Source: Thiomargarita sp.
Lineage (GTDB): Bacteria > Pseudomonadota > Gammaproteobacteria > Beggiatoales > Beggiatoaceae
DNA: 5,684 bases
Assembly (NCBI GenBank): GCA_023144675.1
Contig: JAGLFE010000111.1
Span: 1-5,684 of the forward strand
Direction of reading: 5' to 3'
In this document: piece after piece, positions 1-5,684 of the stretch
How positions within the stretch are numbered: the first letter of the stretch is position 1
Layout of the letters: each line of letters begins with the position of its first letter
The notes under the pieces: model-generated
Database searches by the model: none
Seen by the model: the letters and a program-made list of their open reading frames with translations, nothing else
What the model was told of the DNA's origin: nothing
Position numbers and translations under genes: made by a program

Positions 1-14
1 AGGTTTTTTGAGAC

Positions 15-34
15 CATCTTTGTTCAGGACTACC
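15..34 (-). repeat. Third copy of the GGTAGTCCTGAA repeat end
   Basis: The plus-strand 17-mer CTTTGTTCAGGACTACC (18-34) recurs at 247-263 with one mismatch (16/17). Read on the minus strand it is GGTAGTCCTGAACAAAG, the same terminal sequence as both ends of the 175-263 element, and over 20 nt it matches the right end at 17 positions. It has the orientation of a right end, so any element it belongs to would extend leftwards out of the window. It could equally be a solo remnant. Confidence 0.5.
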
Positions 35-110
35 AAATTTATGCTAGATGAATTTATATTGTAAACTCATTTTATTTTAATTGCAATAGTAGCAGAAATA
101 AAAAAGCAAA

Positions 111-140
111 ATGTTTACTCCAATTATGTTTACTCCAATT
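111..140. repeat. Perfect 15-bp tandem duplication
   Basis: ATGTTTACTCCAATT occurs twice head to tail (111-125 and 126-140) with no mismatch; only one base of a third copy follows. It is non-coding and lies between the solo repeat end (15-34) and the inverted repeat (175-263). It may be a replication-slippage duplication. Confidence 0.85.
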
Positions 141-174
141 ACGATAACCTTCTGTTAAAATTTACCGAGTTTTT

Positions 175-263
175 GGTAGTCTTGCATAAAATAGTGATAA
201 ACTTGTTAAGTATTTAATATATAAAGAATTTTTTTGTACAACACTACTTTATTCAGGACTACC
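175..263. repeat. Imperfect inverted repeat, MITE-like, 89 bp
   Basis: The left end GGTAGTCTTGCATAAAATAG (175-194) matches the reverse complement of the right end 244-263 (GGTAGTCCTGAATAAAGTAG) at 17 of 20 positions. Weaker pairing continues inward to 202/236, giving 22 of 28. The intervening DNA has no gene. Outside both ends, CCGA recurs symmetrically at 165-168 and TCGG at 270-273. The layout resembles terminal inverted repeats of a small non-autonomous element. No clean target-site duplication is visible; only T-runs flank each end. As a hairpin it would lie 19 nt downstream of the unknown gene's stop, but it has a 49-nt loop and no following U-tract on that strand, so it is a poor intrinsic terminator. 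Confidence 0.55.
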
Positions 264-281
264 CTTTTTTCGGAAATTTTA

Positions 282-1385
282 TTATTCAAGCAACAAATTT
301 TGATAAGGGCTTGGACTAATTATAGCTTGTTTAAAAATAGGTAGTATTTTATTAATAATATTGGCTATTGCTGAATTAGAATTAATTTGATTAAATTCCT
401 TTGGCTTTAATATAGTTTTCGCGATATTAATTTGTTCTATTATTAATTGATTGCGGGTATTGATTATTTGGGTTAAATTTTGATTTGCTAAGGTGTTTAA
501 TATGGTTAATTCTAAATTTGGATTTTCTATTTGAATAATTTGAGTAACAATAATTTGAATTTTTTCAATATTTTGATAGCTTTCATTTTGTTTAAGTTGC
601 AACAAATTTTGAAAAGCATCACGTTCTTTTTCAGACAATAATTGTTTAGCTACTTGCGTATCAGCAAATAAATCTAATTTAAGTAATTCATATTTACGGG
701 CTGCGACTAATAATTGGTTTTGTTTTTCCGCAATCCGTCCTTGAGTAAATAAATGTCGAGCTATTTGTTCAGTTAATTCACTATTTTCATTAATTTGTTG
801 CTTAATAAGTTGATGTTCATTTTCAAAGGCAAGTTTTATTACCTGTGGAATCTGTTTTGCACCATAAAATGTAGTTACAAAATTATCAAACATATCAACG
901 TTGTTAATGGTTTTAGTTTTCTGAAAAGCGAATTCATGAATTTTTAATAATGCTTCAATAGATTCGACAGCATTTGGAAAATCAATTACAAATTGATAAT
1001 AATTTTTAATTTGATATGAATTTTTAAGCAAATTAAATAAGCCATAGATACCATAACGATTAAAATCTGAATTTGGTTTAATTTCAAGAAAATTACGATA
1101 AATAGTCGGTTGATTTAAAGAATAAGCTAGTTGCCATGTTTGTAAATAAGCTTGATTATCTAAATCGTAGTTAATATATTTGGTTGCAACTTGATGCCAT
1201 GCTTGGTAAGTATTTTTATGTTGTGCTATTTTATAAGCAAGTGGATAAGCCGCTTCCAAATCTTCTAAAGTTTCCAATGCTACGACAATATCTTCATCGG
1301 TAATTGCCTGCGCAAATGGCATAAAATAAATTAAAAAACCAACTAAATATGATATTGGTTGCATAAATTTAATATTTCTTTTCAT
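282..1385 (-). CDS. Unrecognised exported alpha-helical repeat protein, coupled to slt
   Basis: I do not recognise this 367-aa protein. It begins with a clear Sec signal peptide (KR at 2-3, hydrophobic stretch about 11-24, likely cleavage after AQA at 25-27), so the mature form should be periplasmic; there is no lipobox Cys and no further membrane segment. Residues 46-190 look like four degenerate helical repeats of about 35 residues, each with an Ala/Leu-rich helix, then a Tyr/Phe-x-x-Phe/Val helix and a Pro-Asn or similar turn; the clearest are about 116-151 (FVIDFPNA) and 152-190 (AFQKTKTINN). Residues 205-262 are TPR-like and charged (AARKYELL at 228-235). The C-terminus (about 268-367) is rich in Asn, Ile and Gln and contains no recognisable motif or enzyme signature. 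Shape suggests a protein-binding scaffold. Only 9 nt separate it from slt, and AGGTAA lies 5 nt before its ATG, overlapping the slt stop, which favours this start over M8. A link to lytic transglycosylase activity is inference only. Confidence 0.85.
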   Translation of the reverse strand: MKRNIKFMQPISYLVGFLIYFMPFAQAITDEDIVVALETLEDLEAAYPLAYKIAQHKNTYQAWHQVATKYINYDLDNQAYLQTWQLAYSLNQPTIYRNFLEIKPNSDFNRYGIYGLFNLLKNSYQIKNYYQFVIDFPNAVESIEALLKIHEFAFQKTKTINNVDMFDNFVTTFYGAKQIPQVIKLAFENEHQLIKQQINENSELTEQIARHLFTQGRIAEKQNQLLVAARKYELLKLDLFADTQVAKQLLSEKERDAFQNLLQLKQNESYQNIEKIQIIVTQIIQIENPNLELTILNTLANQNLTQIINTRNQLIIEQINIAKTILKPKEFNQINSNSAIANIINKILPIFKQAIISPSPYQNLLLE

Positions 1386-1390
1386 TTCTA

Positions 1391-1396
1391 TTACCT
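1391..1396 (-). promoter_or_regulatory. Ribosome-binding site overlapping the slt stop codon
   Basis: On the minus strand AGGTAA sits 5 nt before the ATG at 1385. Its first two bases are the AG of the slt TAG stop (1397-1395). Ribosomes terminating on slt would stop on the start signal of the next gene, the usual layout for translational coupling. It is the only convincing Shine-Dalgarno among the four genes. Confidence 0.65.
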
Positions 1397-3353
1397 ATTG
1401 CATTGAACATTTATCTGTTTCAGTGTAAATCGTATCTAATAATATAGGATTAATATTCTTTTTACCCATAATTTGAAAATCAAAAACCAAAGTGTAACTT
1501 AACACACTTTTAACATAATTACGTGTTTGCGAAAATGGAATTAATTCAATCCAAATATCGGCTGGAAAACAACCATATTGCTCCCGCCAACGTTTTGAAC
1601 GACTTGGTCCAGCATTATAAGCCGCCGTGGCTAAAAGATGATTATTATCAAATCGATCTAACATTTGTCGTAGGTAAGCCGTACCTAATTGAATATTAAC
1701 TTTAGGTTCTAAAATGGTGTAGGTATTTTGCAATTTTATCTTATGTTTTCTTGCCACTTCTTTAGCTGTAGCGGGCATAAGTTGCATTAAACCTAAAGCT
1801 CCAGCACTGGAATGTGCATCAGTTTGAAAAATACTTTCTTGACGTATAATAGCATAAATATAGGCAAAATTTAAGTGTTTTTTCTTGGCTTCGCCTTGAA
1901 CCATGGTATAAAAAGGCATTGGAAACCGCAAATCTAAATCGTCATAAAATTTCACCTTATGCAAAGCAGAAATACTTCTATCATGCCACTGCCAATCATG
2001 GGCTAAACTTGCGGCTATTTTTATTTCTTTAGCTGAAAATTTTGAAATTACTTCATTCCATTCAGAACGGGCAAAAGCAGCCCAACCAGTTAAAAATAAT
2101 TCACGAGCAATGATTAATTTAGGATGTTTTTTTAATAATTGCTGTTTTTGAATTTTAGTTATGCCAACCGATGTTTTTTGAAATGAATAAGACGAGCCAA
2201 TATCATAAGCGGCTAAAAAACCGTAATAATTGCGAATTTTAGCTAATTTGAGAAATTTTTCTTCGGCTTCATTAGTCCTACCTAATTGCTCTAAAGCACG
2301 AGCTTGCCAATATTGCCATTGTTCTTCATTTTTCTTATCCGTTTGATAAAGTTCTTGTGCTAACTGAATAACACCATTCCAATTTTCAGCCAATAAAACT
2401 AATTTTAACCGTGCTTGATTGACCGATTCATTACTCCAATAGGCACTTATTTCCTGTAACCAAGTTAAGGCATTAGAATTATTGTTGGAAAATGCTCTTA
2501 AAGCTATATAACGTAATGAAGTTTGATATTGTTTTTGATTGAAACGATAATTTTTCTTATAAATTTGCAAAAATGAGTAAGATTTTTCTACATCTTTTTT
2601 AGCTAATCTTTTAATACCATATAACGCTATTTCGCGTGCCAATTCAGTATCGGGATGTTTAAATTTTTTCAGAGCGTAAGCAGGGTCATGATGTAATGAT
2701 TGCCATTGTTCAAATAATTTTTTATCCGTTTCTGCTAATTCACGACTTAAAAAACGAGCTAATTTTACTTTATTATTTTTCATAGCCAACCGAATTCGTT
2801 GCCAACGTTCAGAATTACTAATTAAATCATTTTTATATAAATAACTAAAAGTTGAATCGCATACACTAGACTGTGATTTTCCAACTAGCCAAAGTTTTTT
2901 AGCTATTTTAATTAGTTTGTCATTTAATTCATCTTTAAGTTGCAAATAAGCTTTTAAATAGAAACACTGTAAAACCACATTTTTTTGTGGAGTATAAACA
3001 GCTATAAAAGTTTCCCAATCTTTTTGCTGGGCTAATTTTCTTAACCACGCACGTTGTAATGGTGACGCAGCAGCACTATCTTGATGTTGTTTAAAAAAAA
3101 ATTGAAAATTTTCAAGACTTTCAGTTTCAAGATATTGTCTTAAATAAAAATAATGTAAATAATGAGCAATTGGATAAGATTTTAATTCCAATTGAGTTAA
3201 AAGATATTCAAAGGTATTTAAATCTTTTTCTGATAAAGCTTTATAAGATTTTTTAAAATACCAACGTTCTAATTGCCAATTATCCGTTGCATAGCTTATA
3301 GATGAGTGATTTATAAAAAATAATAGGATAAAAAAGCTGATTTTTATTTTCAT
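1395..3353 (-). CDS. slt: Soluble periplasmic lytic murein transglycosylase, Slt70 family
   Basis: This exolytic transglycosylase cleaves the MurNAc-GlcNAc bond of peptidoglycan and leaves 1,6-anhydro-MurNAc ends, in cell-wall recycling and remodelling. The 652-aa protein (E. coli Slt precursor is about 645) starts with a Sec signal peptide: lysines at 2 and 4, hydrophobic core to about 14, likely cut after SYA at 20-22. Residues 30-480 are the alpha-superhelical U and L domains, with a TPR-like stretch YWQARALEQLGRTNEAEE at about 348-365. The catalytic domain covers about 490-640: the Glu is E506 in RQES, followed by GALGLMQLMPATA at 518-530, LGTAYL at 556-561 and AYNAGP at 578-583. The usual ETRxYV motif near the end reads QTRNYV (609-614), so the Glu is replaced by Gln; all else looks active. 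The ATG at 3353 has no Shine-Dalgarno but follows an extended -10 promoter. The stop overlaps the ribosome-binding site of the next gene. Confidence 0.95.
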   Translation of the reverse strand: MKIKISFFILLFFINHSSISYATDNWQLERWYFKKSYKALSEKDLNTFEYLLTQLELKSYPIAHYLHYFYLRQYLETESLENFQFFFKQHQDSAAASPLQRAWLRKLAQQKDWETFIAVYTPQKNVVLQCFYLKAYLQLKDELNDKLIKIAKKLWLVGKSQSSVCDSTFSYLYKNDLISNSERWQRIRLAMKNNKVKLARFLSRELAETDKKLFEQWQSLHHDPAYALKKFKHPDTELAREIALYGIKRLAKKDVEKSYSFLQIYKKNYRFNQKQYQTSLRYIALRAFSNNNSNALTWLQEISAYWSNESVNQARLKLVLLAENWNGVIQLAQELYQTDKKNEEQWQYWQARALEQLGRTNEAEEKFLKLAKIRNYYGFLAAYDIGSSYSFQKTSVGITKIQKQQLLKKHPKLIIARELFLTGWAAFARSEWNEVISKFSAKEIKIAASLAHDWQWHDRSISALHKVKFYDDLDLRFPMPFYTMVQGEAKKKHLNFAYIYAIIRQESIFQTDAHSSAGALGLMQLMPATAKEVARKHKIKLQNTYTILEPKVNIQLGTAYLRQMLDRFDNNHLLATAAYNAGPSRSKRWREQYGCFPADIWIELIPFSQTRNYVKSVLSYTLVFDFQIMGKKNINPILLDTIYTETDKCSMQ

Positions 3354-3387
3354 ATTTTTTTGTTATGTTTTTTGTGAAATAACTAAA

Positions 3388-3396
3388 ATTATAACA
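3388..3396 (-). promoter_or_regulatory. Extended -10 promoter for slt
   Basis: The minus strand reads TGTTATAAT: a perfect TATAAT (3393-3388) with the TGn extension used by extended -10 promoters. The sequence 17-18 nt further upstream (GGTTTT/TGGTTT) is a poor -35, which such promoters can tolerate. A start about 7 nt downstream, near 3381, would give a leader of about 28 nt before the slt ATG. AT-rich DNA produces such matches by chance, but the position in the 78-nt tilS-slt gap fits well. Confidence 0.5.
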
Positions 3397-3431
3397 TCAA
3401 ATTCTATTTTAAAACCATAGAAATTATCAAT

Positions 3432-4745
3432 TCAATATTTCCATTTTATATCCCAAGCAATTTGCTCTTGTTTTGCAATAAAATTATCATGAATAGCTAC
3501 ATTTGCAATAGCAATTAATTGGTTTTCTAAGAAAATAAATGGAATAAATTTTCGATGCCAAGGAAGAATATGTTTTGCCTGCAACAATTTTTTTACTGTA
3601 TGCTGTTGTCCATGCAAACGTATTTTTTCACCCCCTTGCCGAAAACCAATTTTTAATAAATAATTTTCAGGAATTACTATTCCTTTGCCTTGATGTTGTT
3701 GCGCAACTAATTTTCCCAGTGGTAATTGCAACGACATTGGTAGTTTCCAATCTAAATATTGAGAAGAGTTTGGAATCATAGGTAAATTAGGCATGGCATA
3801 TAAAATATTATGATAACGCCGTACTTCCGCACCCTGCCACCGTACTAATGGCTGTCGATCCAATTTTGATTGTAATACATCATGGCAAATATGTTGTAAT
3901 TGCGCTGTAGATGGAATGGGAAAATTTAACTTTTTTAACCAAAAACGTAATAAATTATGTTGGCGAGCAGTACTCAAATTACCAAGAGCGGTTAATTGCA
4001 ATTGATTAAACTGTTTAGTTTGACAAGTTTGCCAGTCAATCTTGGCTAAATCTTGCATTAATTCATCTGCTTCAGCTTGATGTTGAGCGGCTCTAGCAAA
4101 CACATAACTTGTTTGTGGCCAATTTTCTCGTAAATTAGGCATAACTTTATGCCGCAAGAAATTACGGGCAAAGCGAATGTCTTGATTACTGCTATCTTCT
4201 ATCCATTTTAATTGGACTTGTTGCGCATATTCGTGTAATTGCAAGCGTGTATATTCTAATAAAGGACGAATTAACCAAGCTTGCCCTAATTTAGCTTTTG
4301 TCGGCATAGCAGCTAATCCTGGTACACCAGAACCGCGTAATAATTGCAATAATAATGTTTCTGCTTGGTCATCTGCGTGTTGCGCAGTTAGTACTACATC
4401 ATTTGGTGCAATTACGGTTTTAATCGCTTGATAACGAGCAATTCTAGCGCAATTTTCTAAACTTTCTCTCGATTTTTTATCAATTTTAACTTTAATTATT
4501 TGAAGATTAATGTTTAAATTTTGGCAAATGGATTGACAATGTTTTGCCCAATTATCTGCTTGTGTATGCAAACCATGATGAATGTGAATCGCTTTAAGAT
4601 TTGGAAATTGTTCTTGCAATTGAGCCACAGTATAAAGCAACACGTGCGAATCTAAACCACCACTATAAGCTACCCATAATTGTTGTTTTGAAGTACAAAC
4701 AGTTGATAATTTATTCAATAATTGTTGTGGAGAAAAGTTTAGCAT
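3432..4745 (-). CDS. tilS: tRNA(Ile)-lysidine synthetase TilS
   Basis: TilS uses ATP to join lysine to C34 of the CAU-anticodon tRNA-Ile. The lysidine formed makes this tRNA read AUA and accept isoleucine. It is a cytoplasmic enzyme and essential in most bacteria. The 437-aa product has the complete long architecture. The N-terminal PP-loop ATPase (about 22-205) shows the P-loop SGGLDS at 28-33, HHGLH at 56-60, HADDQAET at 123-130, RGSG at 137-140, and the EDSSN...RNFLRH region at 183-199. A substrate-binding linker domain lies at about 250-315. The C-terminal domain (about 365-435) contains GGEKIRL and the W395-H396-R397 segment. Length is close to E. coli TilS (about 430 aa), so it is not truncated. 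It starts at the only suitable ATG, with only a weak AAAG-like sequence upstream. It lies 29 nt after sdhB with no terminator seen between them, so co-transcription is likely. AUA codons are common in such an AT-rich genome, which would make this enzyme important. Confidence 0.97.
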   Translation of the reverse strand: MLNFSPQQLLNKLSTVCTSKQQLWVAYSGGLDSHVLLYTVAQLQEQFPNLKAIHIHHGLHTQADNWAKHCQSICQNLNINLQIIKVKIDKKSRESLENCARIARYQAIKTVIAPNDVVLTAQHADDQAETLLLQLLRGSGVPGLAAMPTKAKLGQAWLIRPLLEYTRLQLHEYAQQVQLKWIEDSSNQDIRFARNFLRHKVMPNLRENWPQTSYVFARAAQHQAEADELMQDLAKIDWQTCQTKQFNQLQLTALGNLSTARQHNLLRFWLKKLNFPIPSTAQLQHICHDVLQSKLDRQPLVRWQGAEVRRYHNILYAMPNLPMIPNSSQYLDWKLPMSLQLPLGKLVAQQHQGKGIVIPENYLLKIGFRQGGEKIRLHGQQHTVKKLLQAKHILPWHRKFIPFIFLENQLIAIANVAIHDNFIAKQEQIAWDIKWKY

Positions 4746-4774
4746 TTAACTTTATTTGCTGAAAAAATTTGCAA

Positions 4775-5521
4775 TTAATCTGTAGTCAAACTTGCCACTA
4801 AATATTCACGATTCAAACGGGCAATATGACTGAGAGGAATACTTTTAGGACATTCAAAAGCGCAAGCTCCAGTATTAGTACAAGTTCCAAAGTTCTCTTT
4901 GTCCATTTGCGCAATCATATTTAATGCTCTAGTTTTTCTTTCCATCTGCCCCTGTGGCAATAAGGCTAAATGTGATACTTTTGCCGCAACAAATAGCATT
5001 GCCGAAGCATTTTTACACACTGCTATACAAGCTCCACAGCCAATACAGTCTGCTGATTCAAAGGCTTCATCTACTTTTTCACGAGAAATTGCAATAGCAT
5101 TAGCATCGGGAGCTGAACCAGTATTAATTGAAATATAGCCACCAGCCTGCATAATTCTATCTAAAGCAGTTCTATCCACAATCAAATCTTTGAGAACTTT
5201 AAAAGGTTTAGCGCGCCACGGTTCTATATAAATTGTATCACCATCTTTAAAAGAACGTATATGTAATTGGCAAGCGGTAATGCCTTGTTCTGGACCATGT
5301 GGACGACCATTAATATAGAGACTACACATTCCGCAAATTCCTTCACGACAATCATGGTCAAAAGCAATGGGGTCTTCGCCTTTTTTTAATAATTCTTCAT
5401 TTAAAATATCTAGCATTTCTAAAAAGGAAAGTTCAGGCATCACATCTGTTAATGCGTAATCAACCATTTTTCCTTCAAAATCGCTATCTTTTTGTCGCCA
5501 AACTTTTAAAAATAATTGCAT
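4775..5521 (-). CDS. sdhB: Succinate dehydrogenase/fumarate reductase iron-sulfur subunit
   Basis: The 248-aa protein is the electron-transfer subunit that passes electrons between the FAD of SdhA/FrdA and the membrane quinone site, on the cytoplasmic face of the inner membrane. All three cluster sites are visible. The N-terminal ferredoxin-like domain (about 1-105) has C58, C63, C66 and C84 for [2Fe-2S]. In the C-terminal domain C159, C162, C165 and C224 should hold [4Fe-4S], and C169, C214 and C220 should hold [3Fe-4S]. The 17-residue gap C66-C84 and the Lys after C169 match the less classical SDH/FRD branch (often with a single cytochrome b subunit) rather than the E. coli SdhB form, which has an 11-residue gap and Pro. 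Whether it runs as succinate oxidase or fumarate reductase cannot be told from this subunit. The ATG at 5521 gives the usual family N-terminus (MQLFLKVWRQ). No clear Shine-Dalgarno precedes it. tilS follows 29 nt downstream; no sdhA or sdhC is in view. Confidence 0.95.
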   Translation of the reverse strand: MQLFLKVWRQKDSDFEGKMVDYALTDVMPELSFLEMLDILNEELLKKGEDPIAFDHDCREGICGMCSLYINGRPHGPEQGITACQLHIRSFKDGDTIYIEPWRAKPFKVLKDLIVDRTALDRIMQAGGYISINTGSAPDANAIAISREKVDEAFESADCIGCGACIAVCKNASAMLFVAAKVSHLALLPQGQMERKTRALNMIAQMDKENFGTCTNTGACAFECPKSIPLSHIARLNREYLVASLTTD

Positions 5522-5684
5522 AATTTAATGATTTTTGAAATAATTTTTATTTTATATTATTTATCAATGGTTCGGACAGTTTTTCAAATTTAAGCTTATT
5601 TAAAATGCTAAGTAATTGAAAATTCAGTTTTTTTAAATTTATTTCAAAGATAAAAAATATTTAATTAATAAATAGGTTGATTAG
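5522..5684. other. Non-coding right flank upstream of sdhB
   Basis: Minus-strand frames entering from the right edge all meet stop codons by 5661 (TAA at 5683-5681, 5667-5665 and 5663-5661). At least 139 nt therefore separate the end of any upstream same-strand gene from sdhB. The stretch is very AT-rich. A weak promoter candidate is listed; no convincing hairpin terminator or riboswitch is visible. Confidence 0.6.
5560..5587 (-). promoter_or_regulatory. Possible sigma-70 promoter upstream of sdhB
   Basis: On the minus strand TTGAAA (5587-5582) is followed after 16 nt by GATAAA (5565-5560), about 38 nt before the sdhB ATG. Both boxes are only partial matches, and the DNA is so AT-rich that alternatives can be drawn. 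The long non-coding stretch before sdhB makes a local promoter plausible; this particular assignment is weak. Confidence 0.2.

Larger units (their letters stand above)
1..281. other. Non-coding left flank containing repeats
   Basis: I see no gene here. Plus-strand reading frames entering from the left edge close by position 64 at the latest (stops at 9-11, 49-51 and 62-64), so a gene tail could occupy at most the first 64 nt. On the minus strand an ATG at 17-15 is open to the edge, but it lies inside a repeat end and has no ribosome-binding site. Besides the three repeat features listed separately, the DNA is AT-rich with no tRNA or recognisable structured RNA. Confidence 0.6.

Noticed and set aside
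1..17. Start of a minus-strand gene at ATG 17-15 running off the left edge
   Set aside because: Only five codons are visible, there is no ribosome-binding site, and it begins within a repeat end; it cannot be supported.
175..263. Inverted repeat as intrinsic terminator of the slt-unknown transcript
   Set aside because: The loop is 49 nt, the stem is AT-rich with mismatches, and no U-tract follows on the minus strand.
1..281. CRISPR array or similar spaced-repeat array
   Set aside because: The repeated motif appears three times in mixed orientation with unequal spacing and diverged sequence, and the 15-mers are directly adjacent with no spacer.
3575..3781. Plus-strand open frame of 68 codons
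   Set aside because: It lies entirely inside tilS, antisense to its conserved C-terminal domain, with no recognisable protein features.
4899..5138. Plus-strand open frame of 79 codons
   Set aside because: It is antisense to the cysteine-cluster region of sdhB; its composition mirrors that gene and shows no family signature.
5579..5622. Hairpin upstream of sdhB (TTTTCAA / TTGAAAA)
   Set aside because: Only seven AT-rich pairs around a long loop, expected by chance in this composition.

Overview
The window is an AT-rich stretch of a bacterial chromosome, most likely from a gammaproteobacterium. The full-length Slt70-type lytic transglycosylase and the long TilS (PP-loop, linker and C-terminal domains) both fit a Gram-negative proteobacterium. 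The low GC, short scattered repeats and Asn/Ile/Lys-rich proteins would suit a sulfur-oxidising Thiotrichales-like (Beggiatoa-type) genome. That placement is a guess from general character, not from any marker gene.

All four genes lie on the minus strand, so transcription runs from high to low coordinates. In that order they are: sdhB (5521-4775), the iron-sulfur subunit of a succinate dehydrogenase/fumarate reductase; tilS (4745-3432), tRNA-Ile lysidine synthetase; slt (3353-1395), a periplasmic soluble lytic transglycosylase; and an unrecognised exported helical-repeat protein (1385-282). Gaps are 29, 78 and 9 nt. The last pair looks translationally coupled: the Shine-Dalgarno sequence of the unknown gene overlaps the slt stop codon. 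slt has a good extended -10 promoter of its own in the 78-nt gap. The window therefore probably holds an sdhB-tilS transcript and an slt-unknown transcript, with possible read-through. The first pair are housekeeping genes without an obvious shared pathway. The second pair are both exported and probably act in the periplasm.

At the right edge (5522-5684) there is at least 139 nt of non-coding DNA before sdhB, so sdhB is not tightly packed behind sdhA as it is in a usual sdhCAB operon. At the left edge (1-281) there is no gene. This stretch holds three copies of a short element with the core GGTAGTCYTG. Two of them form an imperfect inverted repeat around 49 nt (175-263), like the ends of a small MITE. 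There is also a perfect 15-bp tandem duplication at 111-140.

I found no CRISPR array, RNA gene, phage gene or defence system. Apart from the repeat cluster and the unknown slt-coupled protein, the window is ordinary.
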